Assembly (NCBI GenBank): GCA_937921995.1
Contig: CAKZVF010000055.1
Coordinates: 25,783-89,782, forward strand
From: an uncultured Pirellulaceae bacterium
GTDB lineage: Bacteria > Planctomycetota > Planctomycetia > Pirellulales > Pirellulaceae
Direction: 5' to 3'
DNA length: 64,000 nt
The notes beneath the pieces are model-generated. The model had not been told where the DNA came from. It was given only the letters and a program-made list of their open reading frames with translations, and ran no database searches. Position 1 is the first letter of the stretch. Each line of letters opens with the position of its first letter. The position numbers and the translations under genes were made by a program. Positions 1-9,679 of this stretch are shown piece after piece.

Positions 1-1206
1 CCGGTACAACTGCCGAACTTCACACCTCAACAGGCTCAGCCCTTCATCCCCCAAGGCGGCGTGTTGCCAACTCTGGATCTGCCAAGGACGAATTTACCCG
101 ATCCGTCGAACTACAACCTCCAACCATTTCCCGTTTTCCCGAACTTGGGCAACCAGCAGCAGCTGCAAGTCCTTCCTCCACCTCCGCAGCAATTGCCGCA
201 GAACTTCAACCTGCCCCAACCGGCGTTTGGCCAACCGCAGTTTCAACAACCTCAGTTTCAGCAGCCCAACTTGGGATATCAAGGCCAATACAATCCGTAT
301 CAAAACCGGTGGCCCTACCAAGGCACCGGTACGGACTGGCTCCCAGCGATTGATTGGTCCTGGCCGCGCGCCCAGTGGCAGCGTTTCCAAACGGAATTCC
401 TTCCGCGCGTGTTGGAGCGACCACGTTTTCGACACACCTACCTCCACGGCAGCAACCGCAGCGGCGTCGACGGCAACGAATTGGACATCAACGACTTCGA
501 AGTAGCCACGACGCTCACCCGACCGAATTTTCTCGGCAGCGGACAACCCTTGCGTGTCAGCCCCGGTGCCGTTTTCTCTTACTGGGACGGGCCACAAACA
601 CCCTCCACCGGATTCGACTTACCGTCGAAAGCCTTTGGATTGTATCTCGGTTTCGATCACGTTACCGATCTGACCAAAACGGCAGGCTTTGAAACCAACT
701 TTACCGTTGGCGTCTACAGCGACTATCAAAACTTCTCCTCAGATTCCCTTCGGCTGACCGGCCGTCTGTTGGGCTGGCAACGCATCAACTCCTACACCGT
801 CGGAAAACTGGGCATCGAATATCTTGATCGCGTCCGTATCAAAATGTTGCCGGCGGTGGGATTGTTTATGTCCCCCAATCCAGACATGAAATTGGATTTG
901 TATTTCCCCCGCACCAAACTATCGCATCGTATTCCCAACCTGGGCGAATACGAAGCATGGGCTTACGTCGGTGGCGAATACGGCGGCGGCAGTTGGGCCA
1001 TCGAACGCATTGACGGATCCAATGATCAAGCCGACATCAACGACGTCCGCGCCTATGCTGGCTTGGAATGGATCGGACCGCGGCGCGTCACGGGTTTCGT
1101 CGATTTCGGGTATGCGTTTGAACGAGAGATCGTTTACCGTTCCAATCCGATCGACGATCTGAACCTGCAAGACACGTTGTTCGTTCGGACTGGCGTGGCG
1201 TTTTAG
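1..1206 (+). CDS. Hypothetical secreted/outer-membrane protein, 5'-partial; Pro/Gln-rich N-terminal part, beta-barrel-like C-terminal part
   Basis: Frame is open from base 1 through the listed ORF (61..1206), so the gene probably starts upstream of the window. Q/P-rich repeats (FGQPQFQQPQFQQPN), then alternating strands ending in aromatic ..FVRTGVAF. Confidence 0.7.
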   Translation, partial: PVQLPNFTPQQAQPFIPQGGVLPTLDLPRTNLPDPSNYNLQPFPVFPNLGNQQQLQVLPPPPQQLPQNFNLPQPAFGQPQFQQPQFQQPNLGYQGQYNPYQNRWPYQGTGTDWLPAIDWSWPRAQWQRFQTEFLPRVLERPRFRHTYLHGSNRSGVDGNELDINDFEVATTLTRPNFLGSGQPLRVSPGAVFSYWDGPQTPSTGFDLPSKAFGLYLGFDHVTDLTKTAGFETNFTVGVYSDYQNFSSDSLRLTGRLLGWQRINSYTVGKLGIEYLDRVRIKMLPAVGLFMSPNPDMKLDLYFPRTKLSHRIPNLGEYEAWAYVGGEYGGGSWAIERIDGSNDQADINDVRAYAGLEWIGPRRVTGFVDFGYAFEREIVYRSNPIDDLNLQDTLFVRTGVAF

Positions 1207-1232
1207 GTAACCATCGCCGACCGTCCCGTCTT

Positions 1233-2717
1233 CTACGTCGTGCGTTCTTCCACGCGCTGGTAAAACTCTCGCAAACGAGCTTTCACACGCATCGTCGTTT
1301 CGTCGGTTTGGACATATTCGCCCGAGTTCTCTCGAACCATTTCGATCGGCACTGGCTCTACCTCCAGAAACTCAAACACTTCTCGCATCACCGCGGTAGG
1401 CGCTTCGTTGAGTTCCTCAAGTTGCAACACCATCAACTGATCGGCACCAAAACGTTTTCTCCATCGGCGCAGCAGCAGTTCGTACAATCCAAGAATAAGA
1501 AACATGTTGCAGTTGGTTCTGCTTCGGATTTTCTCTAGCAGCGCGTCCTCGGCACGTTCGGGATCATCACAAATCATCCTTTCCAGTTCGTCGATGTCTC
1601 TGATGGTCGCGCGGACGTCGACCGAACTGAATCCGATACGATTGTTGTGGCGGAGATGGGAAATGGCGCGGTCCGCTGGGTCCCGCTGGATAAACAGCAA
1701 TTTGACATCCGGAATCATTTCCGCAATGCGTTGAACAATATCAAACGCGTAGTACCCCGGACTGGCGTCGCCGGTAAAGTAGCCCCCGGATTGATCAAGC
1801 CGCGGAAAATGGTCGAGATACCAGTCCCGCTGAAGCGATGAGAACTGGAAAAACTGTATCTCCTTTTCGATTGGAGCCACAAACTTCGGATGGCTTGCGA
1901 TCAACTGATGCAGCGTCGTTGTACCGCATTTCATCGCGCCAATGATCAAGAATTTAGGTGGCAGCGGCGGTCCATTTTCAACCAAAGGAAGCTTGCGACC
2001 GGACGCTGCCAAAGACTGCGCAGTGGCTTTTTGAATGTTGCGGCGGCTCGATTCAAAATCGCCACACTTGGAATCGAAAATGCTGAGCAATTTAAAATAG
2101 AATTTGGGAGCACCACCGCGATAGTCAAAATCCACCAACCATTTCCGCGACGCTTCGGCCGCCGCAAGCGCACATTCCTCGACCGCGCGTATCACCGCCC
2201 CCCAACTGGCATCTTCGCCGTGAGCGACAGAGCGCGTGAAAAGTTCAACCGCTTCGTCGTAGTCTCGGTCGTCTAATGCCTGCATCGCGAGCGCTTTGGA
2301 CGCCGCCGAAAAATGGCGTGCTTCATCAAGGTGTTGCAAAAACCGTTTGGCCAGTTCGTTGCCTCCTGCCTGCTGCAGCAACAACGATGCTTCAAAGAGC
2401 AGATGTTCTGGGGCCGCTGATAGATTCGAAATCCCAGACAGCGATTCCGAAACCGCGTCATGGTTTTGCAGCGCCGATTGGACTTTGGCGTACAAAATGA
2501 TCACGGTCGGGTTGGCCGAATACTTATGACGCGTTCTGCTTGCGATCTCCTCCGCAGCAGGCAGGTTGCCTTGTGCCAGCAAGCGGCTGATCTTTCGAGT
2601 GCAGCGCACGCGCGGATGGAAACCCTTCAGATATTTCAAAAATGATTTTAGCATCCGAGATTCTACGAGGTCGTTCCGTTTCAGTTGGGAAGCATAGTAA
2701 AAGTATTTGAGCGTCAC
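1233..2717 (-). CDS. Sulfotransferase family protein with N-terminal TPR-like helical region
   Basis: PAPS-binding type motif FLIIGAMKCGTTTLHQLIASHP and 3'-phosphate-binding type segment LLFIQRDPADRAISHLRHN; helical repeats in N-terminal half. Confidence 0.85.
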   Translation of the reverse strand: MTLKYFYYASQLKRNDLVESRMLKSFLKYLKGFHPRVRCTRKISRLLAQGNLPAAEEIASRTRHKYSANPTVIILYAKVQSALQNHDAVSESLSGISNLSAAPEHLLFEASLLLQQAGGNELAKRFLQHLDEARHFSAASKALAMQALDDRDYDEAVELFTRSVAHGEDASWGAVIRAVEECALAAAEASRKWLVDFDYRGGAPKFYFKLLSIFDSKCGDFESSRRNIQKATAQSLAASGRKLPLVENGPPLPPKFLIIGAMKCGTTTLHQLIASHPKFVAPIEKEIQFFQFSSLQRDWYLDHFPRLDQSGGYFTGDASPGYYAFDIVQRIAEMIPDVKLLFIQRDPADRAISHLRHNNRIGFSSVDVRATIRDIDELERMICDDPERAEDALLEKIRSRTNCNMFLILGLYELLLRRWRKRFGADQLMVLQLEELNEAPTAVMREVFEFLEVEPVPIEMVRENSGEYVQTDETTMRVKARLREFYQRVEERTT

Positions 2718-2742
2718 TGAAGAAGGGTCGAAAACGGTATAA

Positions 2743-2766
2743 GGTAGTGGACGAGGCCACGAGTCC
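2743..2766 (+). repeat. Dispersed 24-mer repeat family A (consensus GGTAGTGGATGAGGCCACGAATCC)
   Basis: ggtagtggacgaggccacgagtcc; other copies at 2859, 18441, 20103, 30443, 30602, 61169, 61429. Confidence 0.85.
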
Positions 2767-2858
2767 GGCCCCTACATTACCCTTTGATCTTTACGTCATA
2801 ACTCCGTTTCATTCCGGCACCCAATACATCGTTTAGGGCGTCGTTGAATGCAGATGCA

Positions 2859-2881
2859 GGATTCGTGGCCTCATCCACTAC
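2859..2881 (-). repeat. Dispersed repeat family A, inverted relative to 2743-2766
   Basis: ggattcgtggcctcatccactac; identity with the 61169 copy extends through the flank (gaatgcagatgca / tgcatctgcattc). Confidence 0.85.
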
Positions 2882-2915
2882 AATAACTGACTTTGCGCGG
2901 CACTGATCAGAACGA

Positions 2916-3761
2916 TCACCATGGTTCATCGTAACCTTGGGCGATTAACTCTTCCCCCGCCTCTTCCTTGAACCACTTCGTCGCCGCGGGGGTGAAGTAA
3001 TTTTTCCAATCACCGACGGCACCTTTTCGCAGAAACTCGTTGGGCCGCTCCTTCTCAAAACCGGGACTCAGATCGCCCTCGATCGGACCGCACCGTTTCG
3101 GGTCGACGCCCAGAAACTCAAACAGCCGCGCACGTTCGCCTTCGGTGTCGGCGTGCAAATCTTCATACCTAACAAAACACGTTTTAAGATTTGGATACCG
3201 CTGGGCTGCCGTTTTGTCCCCAATGACATGGTCGCGCCACCAGATGGCACTTTCGCGCACCATCACTTCATGACACATCAACTGATCAGGGTTCTTTTGG
3301 AAGTAGAAAGCGTCTTGCTTGAACAATTCAAACGTTTTCGCCATCGCAGGAATGCGTTTGAACAGGCGATGGGCCTGCGGGTTGTTGTAGAGATGAAACG
3401 CGCGGCTGACCAGAACATCCCGCCCGTCACGGACGATGCAAATGTGAGGCACGCCGCGCAGAGTGACCGGTTCGATCGAATGGGGCGTTCGTTCACCGAT
3501 GACACGAGCGTCAGGATGCGCCTTTTTCTTGAGCACATCTTTAATCAGCGCATCAAATTTGGCACGGGTAAATTCGCGATATTCGGGATCGGAGTAAATC
3601 GGCTGAGAATGCAGAAGCGGATTGAGTTTGCCGACGATTTCTTGCCAGTGATATTCGCCAATACAGTCGACTTCTTCATGACTGCTGAGTAAACTGCCCA
3701 GCCAGTTGGTGCCCGACTTCATAAAGCCGCGCAAAGAGAAAAAGGTTGGGTCCTGCATCAA
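2916..3761 (-). CDS. Sulfotransferase domain protein
   Basis: FFSLRGFMKSGTNWLGSLLSSHEEV (5'-PSB-like) and HICIVRDGRDVLVSRAFHLYNN (3'-PB-like). Confidence 0.85.
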   Translation of the reverse strand: MMQDPTFFSLRGFMKSGTNWLGSLLSSHEEVDCIGEYHWQEIVGKLNPLLHSQPIYSDPEYREFTRAKFDALIKDVLKKKAHPDARVIGERTPHSIEPVTLRGVPHICIVRDGRDVLVSRAFHLYNNPQAHRLFKRIPAMAKTFELFKQDAFYFQKNPDQLMCHEVMVRESAIWWRDHVIGDKTAAQRYPNLKTCFVRYEDLHADTEGERARLFEFLGVDPKRCGPIEGDLSPGFEKERPNEFLRKGAVGDWKNYFTPAATKWFKEEAGEELIAQGYDEPW

Positions 3762-3878
3762 TTATCCAAGTTCCAAAACATTGCTGTGGTTTTTCGTAAA
3801 ATCTCCGATCAGCAATTACACCACATTGGCGGCAAACAATCTACGTTCGTCGCCCACAAAGTTAAAGGCTTCGCCACA

Positions 3879-4109
3879 ATGGCTTCAGAAAATCCAGAAC
3901 CAACCTCGGGCTCAGCCGAACCCACCATCCAATTGGATCATTTCCTGCAATCCTGTGGCGTTCCCACCGGCGGACAAGCGAAACTGCTGATCCAAGCGGG
4001 CGAGGTGATAGTCAACGATAAGGTGGAAAAGCGTCGCAAGATGAAGCTGAGACTGGGCGACGTCGTCCTTTTTGACGGTGAAGAATACGAGGTCGCGCTC
4101 GGCGAGTGA
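3879..4109 (+). CDS. S4 RNA-binding domain protein (YbcJ/YaaA-like)
   Basis: IQLDHFLQSCGVPTGGQAKLLIQAGEVIVNDKVEKRRKMKLRLGDVV is a typical S4 fold; internal ATG at 3879 preferred to the listed 3786 start. Confidence 0.8.
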   Translation: MASENPEPTSGSAEPTIQLDHFLQSCGVPTGGQAKLLIQAGEVIVNDKVEKRRKMKLRLGDVVLFDGEEYEVALGE

Positions 4110-4145
4110 CCCGATAAGCTGTGGTCGGCTGTCCTGGTCTGGTGA

Positions 4146-4279
4146 GGTAGTGGAGCCTTGTTAAAGCTCCTGGATGCCGATCCATGGCCTGTTGGTCAGT
4201 CAACAATCACCGAAATGGTGCAAAGAGATGGAGCGTTTGAAAGCAGCCGCAACAAGGGATTTTTAACAAAATCCACTAC
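4146..4279. repeat. Intergenic inverted repeat (family D)
   Basis: ggtagtggagccttgttaaagctcc (4146-4170) against gggatttttaacaaaatccactac (4256-4279), near-complementary arms. Confidence 0.7.
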
Positions 4280-4329
4280 GGCTTAGGTCCATTGAATAAG
4301 TAGTCGGCACTTAGCCGCCATGCCGCTGT

Positions 4330-6312
4330 CTACTTGGAACTCAGCGGCCGAGCGTCGCGGGCAACCGTCGCTTCTAGCGTCTCTAACAACTGCTCCAGTC
4401 GGAACGGTTTATAAAGGACCGCATTGGTTCGCAGGCCTTCTTCTCTGGCTTTGGGGATCGTGTGGCACGGATCATAGCCATAACCGGTCATCAGAATCAA
4501 AGGCGGATCCCCATAGAAATCCTTCAGCTGCTTCATCAGCTCGTACCCTTTAATATCCGGCAACCGAATGTCAGCGATCAGCGCGTCATACTCGCCCGTC
4601 TTCGCGCTCATTCGGCGCACCATCATCATGGACTCACGACCGGTATGAGCCGTCTCCACCACGCAGCCGTAGCGTTCGAGCAAAAGATGGGCCGATGTGC
4701 GAACGTTCTCATCGGCGTCAATCACCAAGATGCGTTTATTCCGTAGGGAAGGGCGAGGCTCAATTTGCACGCAGGTCGGCAGGACCGCTTCGGGGGCCAT
4801 TTCGCTTTCAACGTTGCAGATCGCGCGCTTGATCGCGCGAGCATGTTCCAGCACCGTCTCCAACCGCTCAATCACCTCGGGGTCTTGCCCGATGAAACTT
4901 TCGATTGACTGCACAGTGTGGTTCAGGATCTCATCGACGGGCATCCCGACGGCGTTGCGAATCGCCGAAACACTTTGCAAGGCGGCGTCCGTGCGTTGGG
5001 CGTTCAACAGCTCCAACGTGTTGAGCGCGATCGCGATATACCGCGCGAAAGATTCCAAGAACACCACGTCATGCGTGGTAAAACGGTTCGTCTCCGGGCT
5101 TTCGACATTGAACGTCCCCACAATTTCATCGTGGTACTTCAGCGGCACCGTCAGAGAGCTTTTGGCCCCCATCAACCCGTCCATGTAAAGGTCGTCGTCG
5201 GTGGTGTCTTCGCAGAGATAACTTTTCCCCGTCGCCGCAACAAAACCGGTCACGCCGTTATCGGTGCGGCTGGCAAACAGCGTCCGGTGCGTGATTCCTG
5301 AATCCATCCCCACCGACAGCAACGGACGGAGCTCTTTGGTTTCCACATTCAGCACACGAATTTCAACGACATCGAAATTCAGAAGATCCTCCGTATAGTG
5401 AAGGATGTTCTGCTTGAGTAATTCGATGCGTTCCTCAAAGCCCATCTGATAGATTTCTTCCGGACGCAAATCCGTCAGTTCCGAACCGGCTTGATGCAGC
5501 GCGTCCAGTTTCTGCCGCTGGATCACCTGATCGGTGGACTCCCGCAGCGTCACCACCATTTGCTCGCAGACGCCCGCAGAATTGAGCACCGGCGTCGCAA
5601 ACATCGTGAAAAATCGGTCGCCGACTTTTAATGTTGCTTTGACGGCCACCTTCTTCGCCATCGCGGAACTGAGCGGGCTGGGGTCGTCGCCGACGATGTT
5701 CGTTTCGCCAAGGCAATCGTAGAAAGGTTGACCGGTCAAGTCGGTCGAATCCAAAGCCTCCAACAAACGGCGGTTGGCTCTGATGATGCGTTTCTGAGAA
5801 TCCAACAGAGCGATGCCAAAAGGCACACAATCCAAAATCGAATCGCTCTGCAGAATCCTTTTCAGCGATTGATTGCCTTGCTTTGAATCGCACAGATAAA
5901 GTGCGTCAAAATCCTGATCGGCGAGCAGTTCGATGGCGTTGCCGGTCGAATTCGTTTCGACCACCTGAGTTGCATCGTCAAAATGCGGAGCCGAGACCTT
6001 TGAGTCTCCGGCATCGTTCACGATAAGAACTTTCGGCACGGGAGATCGCCTTAACGGGTGTGCTTTGTGTATCGGACCGGCTAATAAATATCCGACTGAT
6101 TCAATGTTATCCAACTCTTTTGTTTCGGCAACGCAGACTCGATGATTTAACGCCAGTTTTCCAACATTCTTTGATTCAAAAATCAGATTAATCCGAACCC
6201 CGTTTCTAACGGGCTCTGGCTTCTCCGAACCGGGCTCAATGTTGACACTTACCACGCTCATCGGCGACATCCGATGTTTCGATAAAGGCAAATCACAATT
6301 CACTACACGCAA
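4330..6312 (-). CDS. Signalling protein: degenerate receiver-like N-term, PAS, GAF and C-terminal receiver (REC) domain; no kinase or output domain seen
   Basis: PAS-like ILDCVPFGIALLDSQKRIIRANRRLLEALD; GAF-like HYTEDLLNFDVVEIRVLN..SLTVPLKYHDEIVGTFNVESPETNRF; REC KRILVIDADENVRT..ALIADIRLPDIKGYE..LILMTGYG..VLYKPF. Confidence 0.8.
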   Translation of the reverse strand: MRVVNCDLPLSKHRMSPMSVVSVNIEPGSEKPEPVRNGVRINLIFESKNVGKLALNHRVCVAETKELDNIESVGYLLAGPIHKAHPLRRSPVPKVLIVNDAGDSKVSAPHFDDATQVVETNSTGNAIELLADQDFDALYLCDSKQGNQSLKRILQSDSILDCVPFGIALLDSQKRIIRANRRLLEALDSTDLTGQPFYDCLGETNIVGDDPSPLSSAMAKKVAVKATLKVGDRFFTMFATPVLNSAGVCEQMVVTLRESTDQVIQRQKLDALHQAGSELTDLRPEEIYQMGFEERIELLKQNILHYTEDLLNFDVVEIRVLNVETKELRPLLSVGMDSGITHRTLFASRTDNGVTGFVAATGKSYLCEDTTDDDLYMDGLMGAKSSLTVPLKYHDEIVGTFNVESPETNRFTTHDVVFLESFARYIAIALNTLELLNAQRTDAALQSVSAIRNAVGMPVDEILNHTVQSIESFIGQDPEVIERLETVLEHARAIKRAICNVESEMAPEAVLPTCVQIEPRPSLRNKRILVIDADENVRTSAHLLLERYGCVVETAHTGRESMMMVRRMSAKTGEYDALIADIRLPDIKGYELMKQLKDFYGDPPLILMTGYGYDPCHTIPKAREEGLRTNAVLYKPFRLEQLLETLEATVARDARPLSSK

Positions 6313-6388
6313 ATACCGCTGCTGATGGCATAATTAGGTGCAGGGCGGGCTAAAGCTGTTATGCTGTTGTGGTCAATTCATTGCAACG

Positions 6389-7576
6389 ATGCGAGTCCAA
6401 GTGGCGAAAAAGAAGAAGAACAAATCGAAGATCCGCGCCAATTTCCGCAAACGCCAGAACACGCGCGTGCGGAAGACCGATTTCACCAAGGACTTCAAAG
6501 ACGACGCGGAATCGCTGGAAAATACGGTCTCGGGCGAACGGCTCTCGGGCAAGGGGAATCTTTCCCGTAAACGCACCGTCATCGGTACGACCTCCGATCA
6601 AACCGAATCCGGCTTCGAAGTCGATCTTGATATTGATTCCGAACATTCGCGGCCGGGACGCGTGCTGTCGGTTCATGGGCTCAATAGCTTCGTCAAAATC
6701 GAAGATGGCCAAGTCTACGAATGCACGGTTCGAGGCATTTTGAAGTCGCTGGCGACAGATTTACAGCACGTCGTGGTCGCCGGTGATTTTGTGACCATCG
6801 AAATTGATCCCGACGCCGAGGAGAATTGGGGCGTCATCGTGCGCGTTAACGCGCGGCGAAATCAAATCAGCCGCACCAGCCGCAAACGCCAGCAGATTAT
6901 CGCCGCCAATATTGATCTTGCCTTTATCGTCTCCAGCGCCGTTGAACCGGCGCTCAAGCCAAACCTAATCGACCGGTTTCTGGTCTCCGCCGAAAAATCA
7001 AACATTCAACCGATCATCATCATCAATAAAATTGATCAAGTGAACCTGATCGACTTACAACCGCTGGCCGGCGTCTGGAGCCAATTGGGCTATCCCGTCG
7101 TCATGACGTCGACGATTACCGGAGAAGGAATCAGCCGACTACGCGATCTTGTTCTTGGGCGCGACTGCGTTGTGGCTGGGCAAAGTGGCGTAGGAAAATC
7201 ATCCATTCTCAATTCGATCGAACCGGGACTGGCGCTCAGGGTCAGCCAAGTCTCACAGGAGAATCAAAAAGGGCGACACACAACGACCGCAGCCCGGCTG
7301 ATTCCCTTAGCCAGCAACAACGGCGACGATTCGGCAGGCGGGCACCTCATTGATACGCCCGGGATTCGATCGTTTCAGTTGTGGGACGTCATCCCCGAGG
7401 AGGTTGCCGGGTACTTTCGTGAGATCCGGCCCTTCATCAATGATTGTCGCTTCCCCGATTGCACGCACACTCACGAAGAAGACTGCAGCGTCAAATGGGC
7501 GGTTGCCGACGGCAAGATCGACGCGCGGCGGTACGAGAGCTATTGCCAGATGCGCATCAATGATGAGTATCTGTAG
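6389..7576 (+). CDS. rsgA: Ribosome small subunit-dependent GTPase A
   Basis: Circularly permuted GTPase order: INKID (G4-like), GQSGVGKSSILNSI (G1), DTPGIRSF (G3), then Zn motif CRFPDCTHTHEEDC. ATG at 6389 preferred. Confidence 0.92.
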   Translation: MRVQVAKKKKNKSKIRANFRKRQNTRVRKTDFTKDFKDDAESLENTVSGERLSGKGNLSRKRTVIGTTSDQTESGFEVDLDIDSEHSRPGRVLSVHGLNSFVKIEDGQVYECTVRGILKSLATDLQHVVVAGDFVTIEIDPDAEENWGVIVRVNARRNQISRTSRKRQQIIAANIDLAFIVSSAVEPALKPNLIDRFLVSAEKSNIQPIIIINKIDQVNLIDLQPLAGVWSQLGYPVVMTSTITGEGISRLRDLVLGRDCVVAGQSGVGKSSILNSIEPGLALRVSQVSQENQKGRHTTTAARLIPLASNNGDDSAGGHLIDTPGIRSFQLWDVIPEEVAGYFREIRPFINDCRFPDCTHTHEEDCSVKWAVADGKIDARRYESYCQMRINDEYL

Positions 7577-7628
7577 CGGGGATTGGACTACTGATTGGAT
7601 TGGCCGGTTCCGAATTGCATCAAAAATG

Positions 7629-7661
7629 AAACGCCCGTTAGGCAGTGCCTGACGGGCGTTT
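7629..7661. terminator. Hairpin terminator between convergent genes
   Basis: aaacgcccgttaggca-g-tgcctgacgggcgttt: 16-bp stem with one wobble, flanked by A/T runs on both sides. Confidence 0.75.
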
Positions 7662-7711
7662 ATCGCTTCTTCGTCACCTGAGAACTTCTTACTAAGTCCA
7701 CAAGAGAAGTA

Positions 7712-9679
7712 CTATCGTTCAATGCCTAAGGCGAGCCTGTAGTTGGCAAGGAATTGGTCGTAATCTGTTCTGTCGACAACTCCATCTCCGTTAGTGTCCA
7801 AGTCCTCTCGGTAGCCACCACTTTTTGTCGTCTGGCGAAACAGGCTGACGTAAGCGCGAGTATCCCTCTTGTCTACAACACCATCTCCATTGAAGTCTGC
7901 GGAGGTCGTTGGAGGAGCAGGATCCGGAGTAGGATCTGGTGCAGGCGCCGGATCTGGTTCTGGAGTAGGTTCTGGAGTAGGTTCCGGTGCCGGAGTTGGC
8001 GCTGGTGCCGCTAGGGCAGCCCTGTAGTTGGCAACATATAAGTCATAGTCGCTCCTATCGACAACTCCATCTCCGTCGGTGTCCAAGTCCTCTCGATAGC
8101 CGCCACTTTTTGTCGTTTGGCGAAACAGGCTGACGTATAATTTTGAATCAGTCCTGTTAACGACGCCATCCCCGTTGAAGTCCGCTGAATTAGTAGTGGG
8201 CGCTGGTCCCGGATCTGGAGTAGGCGCTGGTGTTGGATCTGGTGTTGGATCTGGTGTTGGATCCGGAGTTGGAGTTGGAGTTGGAGTTGGAGTTGGAGTT
8301 GGATCTGGTGTTGGATCTGGTGTTGGATCTGGTGTTGGATCCGGAGTTGGCGCAGGCGTTGTTGCAGCAACGGTGATCACAACCTGTCCCGACGTGCTAC
8401 CATCAAAACTCGATGTCACGTCATAGTCGCGTCCACCGTGCGTTACAGTGACTTGATACTCACCCTTGAAACCTCTCGCCAAGTACTGGCCGCTTTGACC
8501 TGTCTGTCCAGATTCGTCGGTCCACCATTGGCCGAATACCAGATTGCGGTAAGCATCCAAGGCCGGACGTTCAGTCCAGTCTGAGTTGAACAGGGCGGCT
8601 TCGGGCAACCAGTGAGCCCCTTCCCAGAAGCCCCACATCGTGATTCCTTCTAACGCCGGATGACTAAACATGCTAATCAAATAATCATTCATCAATCGCG
8701 CGTGTTCTTGTGCGTCGTAGCTAATCAGATTTCCGTCGGTGTCGAAAACACCGACATCAATATCGAACTCCGTCAGCTGCAAACGAGGAACAATTGCTGA
8801 AAACCGCTCAAGTTGATCGTAAATCCGCTCGGCTGTATCCGGATTGTTGCGTCCCCATGAACTTTTGAAGTGACCCTGAATTCCGATCCCGTCGGGAGTC
8901 TGTCCAGAAGCTTTTAAGTTGTTTAGTACCTGCTCGTATTGATCAGAGACCGAGCCACCGTTGAGGATATCGTCTTCATTCATCCACAGTTCCGTACCGG
9001 CGGGTGCCAGATTACGTGCGATGGAAACGATCTCGGGATAAATGTCGGGACCATAGAGATCTTGGTAGGTCGTAAGGCCCCAGCCAATCGGATGATTGAT
9101 AACATCCCATTCCTTGATCCTGGGCCCAACAGTCGCAAGCTTGTCAGCCATATGAGCGAACAAATCGCCTTCAATCCGAGCAGGGTCAGCATCCGGATTA
9201 TCAGGCCCCCATGCATCAGGGCCACTTAGTGTTGCCCAAGACAAGTAGTGACCACGCACGGGCAGGTTATTGGAATCGCACCAGTCCAATGCAAGTTCCG
9301 CTTGCCCCCAACCAAAGTAAGTTCCCCAGAGACCTCCCCAAGCCGGCCACTTGACCGAATTTTCGATTGCGGTTGAATTAAAATTCTGGAGAACGTTCTG
9401 CTTATAAATCAAATTGTCTGCTGAAACGTTGTCGTTGATGCGATGGGAAACAATCGCCGTTCCCCATCGAAAAGCATGACTCCGCATACTTAATTCAACT
9501 TGTGCGTCCGGGACTGGCTGGCCATTGGTGTCGACGACGACGACCGAGATATCGGTCTTGCGATGTTGTTCAATTCTCTGTTGGGCGTCAGCGAAAAAAT
9601 TCTGGTATGCAAAGGACGCATCCGAGGTGCACAAAACCAAAATGCAAACAAAGGGGAAGGCTCTTTTGAAGATACTCAT
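7712..9679 (-). CDS. Secreted GH10 (endo-1,4-beta-xylanase-like) protein with two C-terminal dockerin-like EF-hand modules
   Basis: Signal peptide; GH10 features ([41 protein letters not shown]); two copies of [30 protein letters not shown](D/N)GDGVVDR joined by PTPDP linkers. Confidence 0.85.
   Translation of the reverse strand: MSIFKRAFPFVCILVLCTSDASFAYQNFFADAQQRIEQHRKTDISVVVVDTNGQPVPDAQVELSMRSHAFRWGTAIVSHRINDNVSADNLIYKQNVLQNFNSTAIENSVKWPAWGGLWGTYFGWGQAELALDWCDSNNLPVRGHYLSWATLSGPDAWGPDNPDADPARIEGDLFAHMADKLATVGPRIKEWDVINHPIGWGLTTYQDLYGPDIYPEIVSIARNLAPAGTELWMNEDDILNGGSVSDQYEQVLNNLKASGQTPDGIGIQGHFKSSWGRNNPDTAERIYDQLERFSAIVPRLQLTEFDIDVGVFDTDGNLISYDAQEHARLMNDYLISMFSHPALEGITMWGFWEGAHWLPEAALFNSDWTERPALDAYRNLVFGQWWTDESGQTGQSGQYLARGFKGEYQVTVTHGGRDYDVTSSFDGSTSGQVVITVAATTPAPTPDPTPDPTPDPTPDPTPTPTPTPTPTPDPTPDPTPDPTPAPTPDPGPAPTTNSADFNGDGVVNRTDSKLYVSLFRQTTKSGGYREDLDTDGDGVVDRSDYDLYVANYRAALAAPAPTPAPEPTPEPTPEPDPAPAPDPTPDPAPPTTSADFNGDGVVDKRDTRAYVSLFRQTTKSGGYREDLDTNGDGVVDRTDYDQFLANYRLALGIER
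8215..8350. repeat. 12-bp/6-bp tandem repeat encoding the PTPDP/PTPTP linker
   Basis: Iterated ggatctggtgtt and ggagtt units on the + strand. Confidence 0.9.

Noticed and set aside
2743-2881. Family A copies considered as CRISPR repeats
   Set aside because: Copies are tens of kb apart or in inverted pairs, not a regularly spaced array; no cas genes in the window.
8215-8350. Tandem repeat considered as CRISPR-like
   Set aside because: No spacers: units are contiguous 6/12-bp codon repeats within a coding sequence.
8011-8370. 119-aa ORF full of IQHQ/LQLQ repeats and 83-aa VGSGVG ORF (8175..8426)
   Set aside because: Alternative-frame readings of the PTPDP linker repeat inside the GH10 gene.
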